64,000 nucleotides of DNA. It comes from Lysobacter sp. BMK333-48F3. GTDB lineage: Bacteria > Pseudomonadota > Gammaproteobacteria > Xanthomonadales > Xanthomonadaceae. Shown here one piece after another: positions 48,591 through 57,513 of the stretch. Below the pieces are notes generated by a model. The model was not told the DNA's origin and made no database searches. It saw only the letters and a program-made list of their open reading frames with translations. Numbering within the stretch: the first letter of the stretch is position 1; the number at the start of each line of letters is the position of its first letter. The stretch covers positions 4,759,394 to 4,823,393 of the forward strand of contig NZ_JAIHOO010000001.1 of assembly GCF_019733395.1 (NCBI RefSeq), read 5' to 3'. The position numbers were made by a program, and so were the translations under genes.

Positions 48591-49424
48591 TCAGGCGCTG
48601 GCGCCCGAATCCCGGCCGGTCTCGCCGCCGGCCGCGACAGCCGGATCGGGCGTGGAAACGGTTTCGGCCGCCCCGGCGGCGGCCTGGGCGGCCAGTTCGG
48701 CCCGGTAAGCGGCGAGCAACTGGCGGTCGGCCTTGGACAAGGCGGCCTCGTCGAGCAGGTCCGGGCGGCGCTGCCAGGTCCGGCCCAGCGCCTGCTGGCG
48801 CCGCCACTTGGCGATCAGGGCGTGGTTGCCCGACATCAGCACCGCCGGCACCGAGCCCAGTTCGTGCTCGACCGGGCGAGTGTAGTGTGGGCAGTCCAGC
48901 AGGCCGTCCTCGAAGCTGTCCTGGACCGCGGACTCGGCGTCGTTGAGCGCGCCCTCCTGCAGCCGCGCGACCGCGTCGACCACCACCGCCGCGGCCAGCT
49001 CGCCGCCGGACAGGACGTAGTCGCCGATCGACAGTTCCTCGTCGACCTCGGCCTGGATCAGCCGCTCGTCGACGCCCTCGTAGCGGCCGCACAGCAGGAT
49101 CAGCCGTTCGTGCCCGGCCAGTTCGCGCACCTTGGCCTGGTCCAGGCGCGCGCCCTGCGGGCTCAGATAGATCACCCGCGCCGGCGCCGGATCGGCGGCG
49201 CGCGCGGCGCGGATCGCCGCCCGCAGCGGTTCGATCAGCATGACCATGCCCGGGCCGCCGCCGAACGGACGGTCGTCGACCCGGCGGTAGTTGCCCTCGG
49301 CGTAATCGCGCGGATTCCAGCCGTGCAGCGCCAACAGCCCGCGCTCGCCGGCCCGCCCGACCACGCCGAACGCGGCGCACTGGGCGACGAATTCGGGGAA
49401 CAGGCTGATCAGGTCGATGCGCAT
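48591..49424 (-). CDS. trmD: tRNA (guanine-N1)-methyltransferase TrmD
   Basis: SPOUT-family enzyme, 277 residues, that methylates G37 in tRNAs with G at position 36, using SAM and preventing frameshifts. Key motifs: '[10 protein letters not shown]', '[12 protein letters not shown]', '[14 protein letters not shown]', 'HYTRP', and the C-terminal '[19 protein letters not shown]'. The start was set at ATG 49424 ([12 protein letters not shown], the standard N-terminus); the frame extends 24 codons upstream without support. A Glu/Ala-rich tail of about 30 residues is extra relative to E. coli. Confidence 0.97.
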   Translation of the reverse strand: MRIDLISLFPEFVAQCAAFGVVGRAGERGLLALHGWNPRDYAEGNYRRVDDRPFGGGPGMVMLIEPLRAAIRAARAADPAPARVIYLSPQGARLDQAKVRELAGHERLILLCGRYEGVDERLIQAEVDEELSIGDYVLSGGELAAAVVVDAVARLQEGALNDAESAVQDSFEDGLLDCPHYTRPVEHELGSVPAVLMSGNHALIAKWRRQQALGRTWQRRPDLLDEAALSKADRQLLAAYRAELAAQAAAGAAETVSTPDPAVAAGGETGRDSGASA

Positions 49425-49468
49425 GGGGCCAGGAAATGAGTGGAGAGGAGTGAGTAGCGAGCAAGAGC

Positions 49469-49492
49469 GGAGCGAGCGCTTTCGCTCGCTCC
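49469..49492. repeat. Hairpin between rimM and trmD
   Basis: A perfect 10-bp stem (49469-49478 with 49483-49492, loop CTTT) within the 88-base gap. It could modulate trmD expression or be a REP-like element. Confidence 0.5.
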
Positions 49493-49512
49493 TCATTCCT
49501 GCGCACCGGCTG

Positions 49513-50028
49513 CTAGAACTCCGGATCCCAATCGACCGTGACCAGATTGGCCTCGAAATCGACCGACAGCACGTACTGCGGGATCACGAACGGGATCATG
49601 CGCTCGCGTTCGTCGTCGCGCGCGACCAGCACGTCGTTGGCGCCGGTCGCGAACAGATGCGAGACGGTGCCCAGCGACACGCCTTCGGTGGTGACCACGC
49701 GCAGGCCTTCCAGGTCGACCCAGTAGTACTCGCCCGGCTTGGGCGGCGGCAGGGCCGAACGCGGCACGTAGATTTCGGTCCCGCGCATGGCCTCGACCGC
49801 ATTGCGGTCGGTCACGTCGGGGAAGGTGGCGATCAGGTACTTGCCGCTTTCGCGCCCGCGCACCCCGGACAACTCGCTTTCGCGCCCTTGCGGGTCGCGT
49901 ACGGTCCAGGGCTGATAGCGGAAGATCGCGGCGCGCGGCTCGGTCCAGGACTCGAGCTTGACTTCGCCGCGAATGCCGAAAGCGCCGAGCACCCTGCCCA
50001 ACAGGATGCGGCGCGTCGTATCGCTCAT
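49513..50028 (-). CDS. rimM: 16S rRNA processing/30S maturation protein RimM
   Basis: Protein of 171 residues. The N-terminal RimM barrel is '[22 protein letters not shown]' and the C-terminal PRC-like barrel contains '[12 protein letters not shown]' (the conserved YYW region) and 'MIPFV..YVLSVD'. It helps mature the 30S head by binding S19. It is the second gene of the rpsP operon, 53 bases after rpsP. Confidence 0.96.
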   Translation of the reverse strand: MSDTTRRILLGRVLGAFGIRGEVKLESWTEPRAAIFRYQPWTVRDPQGRESELSGVRGRESGKYLIATFPDVTDRNAVEAMRGTEIYVPRSALPPPKPGEYYWVDLEGLRVVTTEGVSLGTVSHLFATGANDVLVARDDERERMIPFVIPQYVLSVDFEANLVTVDWDPEF

Positions 50029-50081
50029 GATGCGAAGGTCGGGCCGCGCGTGCCGAACGGATCGGTGCGCGGCCCGCCGGA

Positions 50082-50339
50082 TCAGGCGGCCGGAGCGGCC
50101 TTGGCGGCCTGCTTGTACAGGTCGGCGACCTTGTCGGTCAGCTGGGCGCCCTTGGAGACCCAGTGCTTGACGCGCTCGAGGTCGAGCTCGACGCGCTTTT
50201 CGTTGCCGGCGGCCACCGGGTTGTAGAAACCGACGCGCTCAATGTTGCGGCCGTCGCGGGCGCTGCGGCTGTCGGTAACGATGATGTGGTAGAACGGACG
50301 CTTCTTGGCGCCGCCGCGGGTCAGTCGGATCTTGACCAT
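50082..50339 (-). CDS. rpsP: 30S ribosomal protein S16
   Basis: Protein of 85 residues, [20 protein letters not shown], '[19 protein letters not shown]', '[17 protein letters not shown]', the full S16 pattern. It is the first gene of the operon. The ATG at 50339 is preceded by GGAAAG. Confidence 0.98.
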   Translation of the reverse strand: MVKIRLTRGGAKKRPFYHIIVTDSRSARDGRNIERVGFYNPVAAGNEKRVELDLERVKHWVSKGAQLTDKVADLYKQAAKAAPAA

Positions 50340-50392
50340 GAGGGTTGCTTTCCTGTGTTGCCCAGCCGTCGGAATGACGGGGTAAGTCGGAA

Positions 50393-50420
50393 AGTCTAAC
50401 CGATTCGAGGGCTTGAGCAA
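50393..50420 (-). promoter_or_regulatory. Candidate sigma-70 promoter of the rpsP operon
   Basis: On the minus strand TTGCTC (50420-50415) and TAGACT (50398-50393) are separated by 16 bases and lie about 55 bases upstream of the rpsP start. The surrounding interval 50340-50681 holds no gene; the part beyond 50430 is extremely GC-rich with no further signal seen. Confidence 0.5.
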
Positions 50421-50681
50421 ACCAGCCCGGGTCTCGGGGGCCGTCGGCTCCTCCCGGACGCCCGCCCCGCAAGCCCCGCAGCGCCCGGAGCGCCGGGCGT
50501 CCCTGCCCGGCCTCCCCAATCCACGCCCGGCCGCGACCGCCGTCCCTGGCGCCCGCCCTGCCGGGTCTCGCTGGCCGGCTCGCTCCCTCGATGCCGGCCG
50601 GGCGGGTCTGTTGCCCCGCCCTTGCGCCGCCCCCCCCGAGGGGACCGGCGCCCCGTCGCCCGCCCCCTCGCGGGCGACGGC

Positions 50682-51602
50682 TCAGGCTTGGTAGCGGATG
50701 GTGCCGCGCAAAGCTTCGCTGGCGCCCTCGCAGTGCTGGACGAATTCGGCGTGCAGGCCGGTCATCTCGCCGCTGGCCGGATCGAAACGGACCGATTTGA
50801 TCTCCAGGCGGCCGCCTGAGATCCGCGGGCAGCGGCGCTCCGGGCGTTCGAAGCGAAACCCGGCATGGGCCGCGTCGGGCGCTTCGGCGATCGGATAGCT
50901 GCCGACCTGCAGCGCGGTGCCGGTCGGCGGCGACAACTCGGCGCTCCAGAAGTCGTGCTGGCCGCTGGCGCTGTAACGCGCTCCGTCGCGATTGCCCCAA
51001 AGCTGGAACACGCTGCTGTCGCCGGCATAGGCCTTGTCGATGCCCTGGCCGACGTAGTCGCCCGGATCGGCCTGCAGGCGCAGCGACAGCGGCTCGACGT
51101 TGTGCCGGATCACCGCCGCCAGCACCGGCGCCGAGGCCGCGCCGCAACGCTGCAGCACGGTGGCCTCGAAGGCGACGATGCGGTCTTCCTCATCGGTGCG
51201 CAGTTGCTGGACGTGGATCTCGCCCCACAACTCGGCGCAGCGGCGGCCGTTGTTGTCCATATGTACGTAGGGCGCGCGACCGGTGCGCCTGGTCGGACTT
51301 TCGGCGTCGTAAAAGCGCCGCACCCCGAACGTCTGCTCCAGCGGCGCGCCGAGCGAGACGTACCAACTGTCGTTGCCGCGCTCGACGCGCAAGATGGCGT
51401 GACGCGAGTCGCCGCTGAAGCTCAGCGTCGAGTCGGCCTCGGTATAGACCTGCGACTCGCCCAGGCCGACCGGATCGCCGGGCTGGCTGGTGTAGGAGAA
51501 CACCGTCGCCGCGATCGCGGACGGCGCGACCGCGGCGCAGGCCGCGGCCAGGATCGGCGCGCCGCCGCGGCGCGCCCAACGGGCAAAAGTGGAGTGTTTC
51601 AT
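50682..51602 (-). CDS. Secreted tandem-paralogue protein A, unknown function
   Basis: Protein of 306 residues with a signal peptide (ILAAACAAVAPSAIA). The mature chain has two similar halves. The first begins 'YTSQPGDPVGLGESQVYTEADSTLSFSG', the second 'LQADPGDYVGQGIDKAYAGDSSVFQLWG'. Each is followed by a strand-rich stretch ending in a Cys-containing '...QRCG' or '...QHCEG' segment. The C-terminus is 'ALRGTIRYQA'. The two downstream genes B and C share the same plan, so the three arose by tandem duplication. No enzyme motif was recognised. It is probably a beta-rich extracellular or periplasmic protein. Confidence 0.8.
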   Translation of the reverse strand: MKHSTFARWARRGGAPILAAACAAVAPSAIAATVFSYTSQPGDPVGLGESQVYTEADSTLSFSGDSRHAILRVERGNDSWYVSLGAPLEQTFGVRRFYDAESPTRRTGRAPYVHMDNNGRRCAELWGEIHVQQLRTDEEDRIVAFEATVLQRCGAASAPVLAAVIRHNVEPLSLRLQADPGDYVGQGIDKAYAGDSSVFQLWGNRDGARYSASGQHDFWSAELSPPTGTALQVGSYPIAEAPDAAHAGFRFERPERRCPRISGGRLEIKSVRFDPASGEMTGLHAEFVQHCEGASEALRGTIRYQA

Positions 51603-51821
51603 AGGACCTTGTCGCTCCCGGCGCCGCTGCAGGCGCCCGTTTCTTCCATGAGGGCCCGGCGCGCGGCGCCGGATCTGTGGGCGGACGAAGGCGTCGATCG
51701 CCGCGTCCGTCGATGCGTGCCACGCCTCCCTAGGCGAGAGCCGCCGCGCCGCCGGCCGCCGCCGAATGGCGAAGCGATCCGCAACGGTCGCGGCGGCTTG
51801 CGCCGCCGCGACCGCACGGGC

Positions 51822-52751
51822 TCAGGCCTTGTAGCGGATGGTGCCGCGCAAGGCGGTGCTGCCGGCCTCGCAATGCTGTTCGAAATCCATCAGCAGCTGG
51901 GTCACCAGGCCGGTGACCGGGTCGGACTGGATCTGCTTGATCGTCGCGGTGCCGGAAATCCGGTTGCAGCCGCGGCCGTTGCCGCCGAAGTCGAAGCCCA
52001 TCCGGGTGGTGTCGGCGAACCGCGCGATCGGGTACGTGCCCGGCGCCAGGGTCTTGCCGGTCGGCGCCTGCACGAAGGCCATCCAGTCGTCGCGCTGGCC
52101 CGAAGCGGCATAACTGAAATAGCGGTTGTTGCCCTGCAGCAGGAAGATGCTGGTGTCGCCGGCGTAGCTCTTCTTGATCCCGCCGCCGATGTAGTCGCCG
52201 ACGTCGCTGTCCAGGCTCAGCGCCAGCGGTTGCACGTTGTAGCGCAGCACGCCCGCCAACAGCGGCGCGGTCTCGCGCTCGCAGCGCTGCAACGCGGTGG
52301 CCTCCAGCGCGGTCACCGCGCCGTTGGCGTCGAACTCGATCTGCTGGATGTAGACCGAGCCCCAGGTCTCGTTGCAGCCGCGGCCGTTGCCGCCGATGTC
52401 GATGCCCGGCGACAGGCCGGTGCGGAACGCCGAGCGCTCGGCATAGTAGTAACGGCCGCGCTGGAACTTCTGCCCCTGCGGCGCGGCCAGGTCGATGTGC
52501 CAGTTGTCGACTCCGGAGCGCACGTTCATCGACAAGGCTTGGGCGTTGCCGGACACGGTGATGGTCGAATCGGCGTGGGTGTAGACCTTGGACTGGCCGG
52601 CGCCGATGTAATCGCCGGCCTGGCTGACGTAGGAGTACAAGGCATCGGCGGCGGCGGCCGGCGCGGCGGCGACGCCGATCAGGGCCAGCGCGAACGCGCC
52701 GGCCAGACGGGAATTGCGGGAACTGCGGGAACTGCGCTGCTTCAAAGCCAT
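51822..52751 (-). CDS. Secreted tandem-paralogue protein B, unknown function
   Basis: Protein of 309 residues with a signal peptide (AGAFALALIGVAAAPAAA). It has the same two-half plan as its neighbours: 'YSYVSQAGDYIGAGQSKVYTHADSTI' and 'LDSDVGDYIGGGIKKSYAGDTSIFLL'. The motif GGNGRGCNE/R appears once in each half, showing the internal duplication clearly. It ends in 'ALRGTIRYKA', nearly identical to A. The start is ATG 52751 with a strong GGAGG site; the longer open frame upstream is not coding. A terminator hairpin lies upstream (52993-53023), so it likely has its own promoter. Confidence 0.82.
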   Translation of the reverse strand: MALKQRSSRSSRNSRLAGAFALALIGVAAAPAAAADALYSYVSQAGDYIGAGQSKVYTHADSTITVSGNAQALSMNVRSGVDNWHIDLAAPQGQKFQRGRYYYAERSAFRTGLSPGIDIGGNGRGCNETWGSVYIQQIEFDANGAVTALEATALQRCERETAPLLAGVLRYNVQPLALSLDSDVGDYIGGGIKKSYAGDTSIFLLQGNNRYFSYAASGQRDDWMAFVQAPTGKTLAPGTYPIARFADTTRMGFDFGGNGRGCNRISGTATIKQIQSDPVTGLVTQLLMDFEQHCEAGSTALRGTIRYKA

Positions 52752-52992
52752 GCGTACGACCTCCGTGTGTGTGCGCCGCGCGATGGCGGCGAGTGCATGC
52801 GGCTGCGCGACGACGGCGGGAAGAGGCGCGGCCTTGCCTGCGATGGGCGCGAAGGCCGGTGATCCGCGTCGTGCATGCATAGGATCGGCTGCGCGGGTCT
52901 CGCTGGCCGAGAACCGCTCACCCGCTCGTCGGCGACCGTCGGCTTCGATGCGAAGCGCGGTTGCTGCTCGCGCGCCGTTTTCGATCAGGCAC

Positions 52993-53023
52993 AAAAAAAG
53001 GCCGGCGCGTCCGCGCCGGCCTT
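52993..53023 (-). terminator. Intrinsic terminator of paralogue C gene
   Basis: On the minus strand, a GC stem of about 11 bp (53023-53012 with 53009-52998) with a very short loop, followed by a run of seven T residues (52999-52993). Confidence 0.88.
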
Positions 53024-53043
53024 CGACCGAGAGCCAGGGCCGG

Positions 53044-53958
53044 TCAGAGTTTGTGGCGGATGACGCCGCGCACTGCGTCGCCGTCCGCGCAGCGGTACTC
53101 GAAATCCGCCCACAGCGCGGTCGCCGCGCCGGCGCTGCTGTAGCGCACGTCCTTGATCTGCAGGCTGCCGGACATGCCCTCGCACAGGAACGCGTGGTGG
53201 CCGCTACGCGAATACATATCCAGGCCCAAGGCATTGGCGCTGGCGACGGAAGCGAGCGCGTACGTGCCCTTGAGCAGGCGCTTACCGGTAGGCGGCGTGA
53301 GTTTCAGACGCCAACGGTTCTGGCGTCCGTCGACCTCGTAGCTGAGCAGGCTGTCGGTTCCGCTCAGCGCGAACAACGACGTGTCGCCGGCGTAGCCCAG
53401 ATCGACGGTCCTGACCGGGTCGCTGAAGGTCCGCTTGAACTTGAACGACAGCGGCGCGACGTTGTGGCTCATCGCCACGGTCAGCAAGGGCATCACATCG
53501 TGGTCGCAGCGCTGCTGGACCACCGCCTCCAAACCCTTGATCGCACCGTTGCTGTCGAACGCGATCTGGCGGATCTGCACCGTACTCCAGGCATAGGTGC
53601 AGGAGCTGCGGTCGGTGGAAACATAAGCGCCGGCCGCGCGCCCGGTCCGCTCGCGGAAATGCTCGGCCAGGTAGTAACGCCCCGGCCGCAGCCGCTCGCC
53701 GGGCGGCGGCGCCAGGCGTACCGTCCACACCTTGTCGCCGGTGGAGATGTCGAGCGTCGCTTCGGCGGCCGTGCCGCGCAGTTGGAACTGGGCGTTGGCG
53801 TCGGTGTAGCTGCCGCGCTTGCCGTCGCCGATCACGTCGCCGGTTTCGCTGACATAGGCGAAGCTGGAAGCGGCCATGGCCGCCTGCGGCGCGCCGTACA
53901 GGCCGGCGGCGGCGAAGCCGAGCGCGAGCGCGCCGCGGATGGGAAAGGATTGCATCAT
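53044..53958 (-). CDS. Secreted tandem-paralogue protein C, unknown function
   Basis: Protein of 304 residues with a signal peptide (GALALGFAAAGLYGAPQAAMA). It has the same plan as A and B but is more diverged: 'YVSETGDVIGDGKRGSYTDANAQFQL' and 'VRTVDLGYAGDTSLFALSG', ending 'DAVRGVIRHKL'. Cysteines sit at equivalent places ('SSCTYAWS', 'QQRCDHD', 'FLCEGMSG', 'YRCADGD'). Two ATG codons in a row occur at 53958 and 53955; the first has GGAGATC upstream. The strong terminator directly downstream separates it from B. Confidence 0.8.
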   Translation of the reverse strand: MMQSFPIRGALALGFAAAGLYGAPQAAMAASSFAYVSETGDVIGDGKRGSYTDANAQFQLRGTAAEATLDISTGDKVWTVRLAPPPGERLRPGRYYLAEHFRERTGRAAGAYVSTDRSSCTYAWSTVQIRQIAFDSNGAIKGLEAVVQQRCDHDVMPLLTVAMSHNVAPLSFKFKRTFSDPVRTVDLGYAGDTSLFALSGTDSLLSYEVDGRQNRWRLKLTPPTGKRLLKGTYALASVASANALGLDMYSRSGHHAFLCEGMSGSLQIKDVRYSSAGAATALWADFEYRCADGDAVRGVIRHKL

Positions 53959-54162
53959 GCGTTGGATCTCCAAGTGAAATCGCTGCGATGCTTCGCGAGC
54001 GATGAAAGACGAACCGAAAGTGCGTCGGCGACGGCCGTCGCGGCGTCCCGAGCGAAGACGAAACGAGCGCGCCGTCGCGACGCGCAGCAAGTGTGCGCAG
54101 CGCGCGTCGCGACGCAAGGGACCCCACGCGTGCGGAGCGTGACGCCTCGCCGATCGGCACAA

Positions 54163-54190
54163 ACAAAAACGGCGACCCGAAGGCCGCCGT
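54163..54190 (-). terminator. Intrinsic terminator of ffh
   Basis: On the minus strand, a 9-bp stem with one mismatch and a TTCG loop, then TTTTTGTTTGT. It lies about 50 bases past the ffh stop. Confidence 0.82.
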
Positions 54191-54240
54191 CGCGTTTCTG
54201 TAACGATCTGTGCCGGGTTCGCCGCGCGCGGCGCGACCGC

Positions 54241-55608
54241 TCAGCGGAACGGCATGCCGCCGCGGCCGCCCATCATCCCGCGCATGCCGCGCATCAGGCC
54301 CTTCATGCCGCCGCCGGAGAGCTTGCTCATCATCTTCTCCATCTGCTGATACTGCTTCATCAGCTTGTTGACGTCGGCCGGGGTCAGGCCGGCGCCCTTG
54401 GCGATGCGCGCCCGGCGCGAGCCGTTGAGCAGGGTCGGATTGCGCCGCTCCTTCTTGGTCATCGAGTTGATGATCGCGACCATCCGCGGCACTTCCTTGC
54501 CGGTGATCTGGTTCTTGACCGTATCCGGGATCTGGCCCATGCCCGGCAGCTTGTCCATGAGCCCGTGCAGGCCGCCCATGTTCTGCATCTGCTCGAGCTG
54601 GTCCTTCATGTCGTTGAGGTCGAACTTCTTGCCCTTGGCGACCTTCTCGGCGAGCTTCTGCGCCTTGTCCTTGTCGACCTGCTGCTCGACCTGCTCGACC
54701 AGCGACAGCACGTCGCCCATGTCGAGGATGCGGCTGGCGACGCGGTCGGGGTGGAACACGTCCAGGCCGTCGGGCTTCTCGCCGACGCCGATGAACTTGA
54801 TCGGCCGGCCGGTGACGTAGCGCACCGACAGCGCGGCGCCGCCGCGGGCGTCGCCGTCGGTCTTGGTCAGCACCACGCCGGTCAGCGGCAGCGCCTCGGC
54901 GAAGGCCTTGGCGGTGGTCGCCGCGTCCTGGCCGGTCATCGAGTCGACCACGAACAGGGTCTCGACCGGGGCGACCGCGGCGTGCAGCGCCTTGATCTCG
55001 GTCATCATCGCCTCGTCGATGGCGAGGCGGCCGGCGGTATCGACCAGCAGCACGTCGACGAACGACTTCTTGGCGTCGGCGATCGCCGCGCGCACGATCT
55101 CTTCCGGCTTCTGCGACGCGCTGGACGGGAAGAACAGCACCTCGACCTGCTCGGCGAGCTGGCGCAGCTGCTCGATCGCGGCCGGACGATAGACGTCGGC
55201 CGAGACCACCATCACCTTCTTCTTGCGCCGCTCGCGCAGGTGCTTGGCCAGCTTGCCGACCGTGGTGGTCTTGCCCGCGCCCTGCAGGCCGGCCATCAGG
55301 ATCACCGCCGGCGCCGGCACGTTGAGGTTCAGGTCGGCGGCCTGCGAGCCCATGACCGCGGTCAGCTCGTCGCGCACGACCTTGATCAGGGCCTGGCCCG
55401 GGGTCAGCGACTTCAGCACTTCCTGGCCGACCGCGCGCACCTTGATCCGCTCGATCAGCGCCTGCACCACCGGCAGGGCGACGTCGGCCTCGAGCAGGGC
55501 GATGCGCACTTCGCGCAACGACTCGCGGATGTTCTCTTCGGTCAGACGGCCGCGGCCGCGCAGGCGCTCGATGGTGCCGGACAGGCGTTGGGTCAGGGAT
55601 TCGAACAT
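54241..55608 (-). CDS. ffh: Signal recognition particle protein Ffh
   Basis: SRP54-type GTPase of 455 residues that binds signal sequences and 4.5S RNA to target membrane proteins to FtsY. The N domain is at 1-90. The G domain has GLQGAGKTT at 107-115, DTAGRL, TKTDGDARGG and 'GVGEKPDGL'. The M domain starts near 320 and is rich in Met ('LEQMQNMGGLHGLMDKLPGMGQIP'). The C-terminus has Gly/Met-rich repeats (GMKGLMRGMRGMMGGRGG). The start is ATG 55608 (MFESLTQRLS, the family N-terminus). It is divergent from the CcsA-like gene, as in many gamma-proteobacteria. Confidence 0.97.
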   Translation of the reverse strand: MFESLTQRLSGTIERLRGRGRLTEENIRESLREVRIALLEADVALPVVQALIERIKVRAVGQEVLKSLTPGQALIKVVRDELTAVMGSQAADLNLNVPAPAVILMAGLQGAGKTTTVGKLAKHLRERRKKKVMVVSADVYRPAAIEQLRQLAEQVEVLFFPSSASQKPEEIVRAAIADAKKSFVDVLLVDTAGRLAIDEAMMTEIKALHAAVAPVETLFVVDSMTGQDAATTAKAFAEALPLTGVVLTKTDGDARGGAALSVRYVTGRPIKFIGVGEKPDGLDVFHPDRVASRILDMGDVLSLVEQVEQQVDKDKAQKLAEKVAKGKKFDLNDMKDQLEQMQNMGGLHGLMDKLPGMGQIPDTVKNQITGKEVPRMVAIINSMTKKERRNPTLLNGSRRARIAKGAGLTPADVNKLMKQYQQMEKMMSKLSGGGMKGLMRGMRGMMGGRGGMPFR

Positions 55609-55694
55609 GGCGGAGCGGGGTCGCGGAATGGCGGGACCGGCAAGTATAGCGGCCCCGGCCCGTCGCCCGTGCTGGCCGCGACAACCAACCCGGT

Positions 55695-55725
55695 CCGAAT
55701 CCCCAATCCCAAATCCCGAATCCCC
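55695..55725. repeat. GGGAATC-type repeat tract
   Basis: Four imperfect copies of the CGAATCCC/CAATCCC unit lie between ffh and the divergent CcsA-like gene, like the tracts at 1110, 20980 and 62631. Confidence 0.6.
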
Positions 55726-55747
55726 GCTCTTATGCCACACTGCGGCG

Positions 55748-56539
55748 ATGACAATCGTTCTCATCGCGGTCGCCCTCTACCTGGTCGCGACCGGCCAACT
55801 GGTCGCGGCGGTGCGCAACGGCGACGGCCGCAGCGCCCGCTGGTGGCTGCTGCCGGCCAATCTGGCCGTGCTCGGCCACGGCCTGGCGCACCTGCTGGCC
55901 TGGCGCAGCGCCGGCGGCGCCGACCTGCATTTCTTCGCCGCGCTGTCCCTGGTCGGGCTGGGCATGGCGGTGCTGACCGCGATCGTCGGCGCCTCCGGGC
56001 GCATGGCCGCGCTCGGCGTGGTGGTGTTCCCGCTGGCGGCGCTGATGTTGCTGGGCTATCAGTCCTACGGCCACGTCCAGCACCCCGAGCCGCTGGACTG
56101 GCGCCTGCAGTTGCACGCCTGGCTGGCCCTGCTGGCCTACGCCACCCTCGCCGTCGCGGCCCTGTTCGCGCTGATGCTGTGGGCGCAGGAACGCGCCCTG
56201 CGCCGGCGCGAGTTCCACCGCTGGCTGCGCGCGCTGCCGCCGCTGGTGGAACTGGAAAGCCTGCTGTTCCGCACCATCGGGGTCGGCTTCGCCCTGCTGA
56301 CCGCGACCCTGCTGACCGGGGTGCTGTTCGTCGAGAACCTGTTCGCCCAGCACCTGGTGCACAAGACCGTGCTCAGCGTGCTGTCCTGGCTGGCCTTCGG
56401 CGGGCTGTTGCTGGGCCGCTGGCGCTACGGCTGGCGCGGCGCGGTCGCGGTGCGCTGGACCCTGGCGGCGATGATCCTGCTGGTGCTGGCGTTCTTCGGC
56501 AGCAAATTCGTCCTGGAACTGGTGCTGCAGCGGGTCTGA
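55748..56539 (+). CDS. CcsA/YpjD-like cytochrome c assembly family membrane protein
   Basis: Protein of 263 residues with about eight membrane helices. The pattern of the CcsA/HemX family is visible: conserved His in 'LQLHAWLALLAYATLAVAALFALML' and 'FAQHLVHKTVLSVLSWLAFGGLLLGR'. E. coli YpjD has the same length and lies beside ffh, as here. A haem-handling function is only inferred from the family. The start is ATG 55748, and the longer upstream frame lies inside the divergent ffh and is not coding. Confidence 0.85.
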   Translation: MTIVLIAVALYLVATGQLVAAVRNGDGRSARWWLLPANLAVLGHGLAHLLAWRSAGGADLHFFAALSLVGLGMAVLTAIVGASGRMAALGVVVFPLAALMLLGYQSYGHVQHPEPLDWRLQLHAWLALLAYATLAVAALFALMLWAQERALRRREFHRWLRALPPLVELESLLFRTIGVGFALLTATLLTGVLFVENLFAQHLVHKTVLSVLSWLAFGGLLLGRWRYGWRGAVAVRWTLAAMILLVLAFFGSKFVLELVLQRV

Positions 56540-56627
56540 CCGTAACGGTCGGCGAGGCCCGGCCTAAGGATGGCGTCGCACGGGGGGATGGATCAGGGCG
56601 CTACCGGAACGCAGCGAGTTCGTCGGC

Positions 56628-57245
56628 GTGCTGACGCTGGCGTTCGGCTGGACGATCTACGCCAATCTGAGCCTGCTGCTCGCCCCGCCGCAAGCGCCGC
56701 AGCCGATCGACCCCAACTGGCTGATCGGCGTGCTGTGGATGGAACTGCCGATCCTGGCGATGATCGGGCTGTTTCTGCGCGAACGCGGCTGGACCTGGGC
56801 GCGGCTGGGGCCGCCGCCGGCGTGGCGCGACGTCCTGCCGGGCTTGTCGTTGGCCCTGGCCACCGCCCTGGTGTTCTGGCTGATGCAGACGGTGGCGGCG
56901 AGCGTCGGCCTGGCGACCCGCGCGGTCGAAGAGGCCGTGCCGGTCCAGGCCGGGATGAACTGGCCGCTGGTGCTGGCGGCCTCGGTCGTGAACGGCTTCT
57001 ACGAAGAGGCCCTGGTTTGCGGCTATCTGATCTCGGCGATGCGCGGCAAGCGCGGGATGTGGACCGCGATCCACCTGAGCACGGCGATCCGCCTGGCCTA
57101 TCACCTTTACCAGGGCGAGGTCGGCGTGATCGCGATCGTGCCGATGGGCCTGGGCTATGCCTGGCTGTATGCGGTCACCGGCCGGCTATGGCCGCTGGTG
57201 CTCGCCCATGTGGTGCTCGACGCCTGGGCCCTGGGCGCCGCCTGA
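56628..57245 (+). CDS. CPBP-family (Abi/CAAX-like) intramembrane protease homologue
   Basis: Membrane protein of 205 residues with about six hydrophobic segments. The CPBP motifs are recognisable: Glu-Glu in 'NGFYEEALVCGYLI', His in 'RLAYHLYQG', and 'AHVVLDAW'. In motif 1 (EExxxR) the usual Arg is Cys, so activity is uncertain. The start is taken as GTG 56628; the frame opens only at 56568 and offers no ATG, so the N-terminus is uncertain. It follows the CcsA-like gene by about 90 bases on the same strand. Confidence 0.7.
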   Translation: MLTLAFGWTIYANLSLLLAPPQAPQPIDPNWLIGVLWMELPILAMIGLFLRERGWTWARLGPPPAWRDVLPGLSLALATALVFWLMQTVAASVGLATRAVEEAVPVQAGMNWPLVLAASVVNGFYEEALVCGYLISAMRGKRGMWTAIHLSTAIRLAYHLYQGEVGVIAIVPMGLGYAWLYAVTGRLWPLVLAHVVLDAWALGAA

Positions 57246-57368
57246 GCCCGGCGGCCCGGATCGCCTGCCCTCTGGCCTTCGGCGTCTTGCCTGTTTTGGC
57301 GAGTGGCACGGGAAAAGTCCGCGTTCCGCGGCCCAGATCCGGGGCTGCCCGGCTCCGGCAGAGCCAGA

Positions 57369-57513
57369 ATTTAAGTCCTTAAATCAGATATTTATCGCGA
57401 AGTCGCGAGGCAACGGCGTTTCCGCACGCTCGTTCGATGTTTGCTGAACAAGGCTTTTGCAAGAACAATATTTGCATTGACAACTATTGCGCAGGCGCAG
57501 ATCATCCCGCGCC
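57369..57513 (+). promoter_or_regulatory. Promoter and operator region of the marR-emr operon
   Basis: An AT-rich region within GC-rich DNA. A perfect inverted repeat ATTTAAG-TC-CTTAAAT lies at 57369-57384. A second partial dyad CAAT-N6-ATTG lies at 57466-57479, overlapping a consensus -35 box TTGACA (57477-57482). A weak -10 (GATCAT) is 17 bases on. MarR-type repressors usually bind such AT-rich dyads at their own promoter. Confidence 0.55.

Noticed and set aside
53282..55684. Minus-strand open frame of 800 codons spanning ffh and paralogue C
   Set aside because: Out of frame with ffh, which is unambiguous in the neighbouring frame; Arg-rich shadow product.
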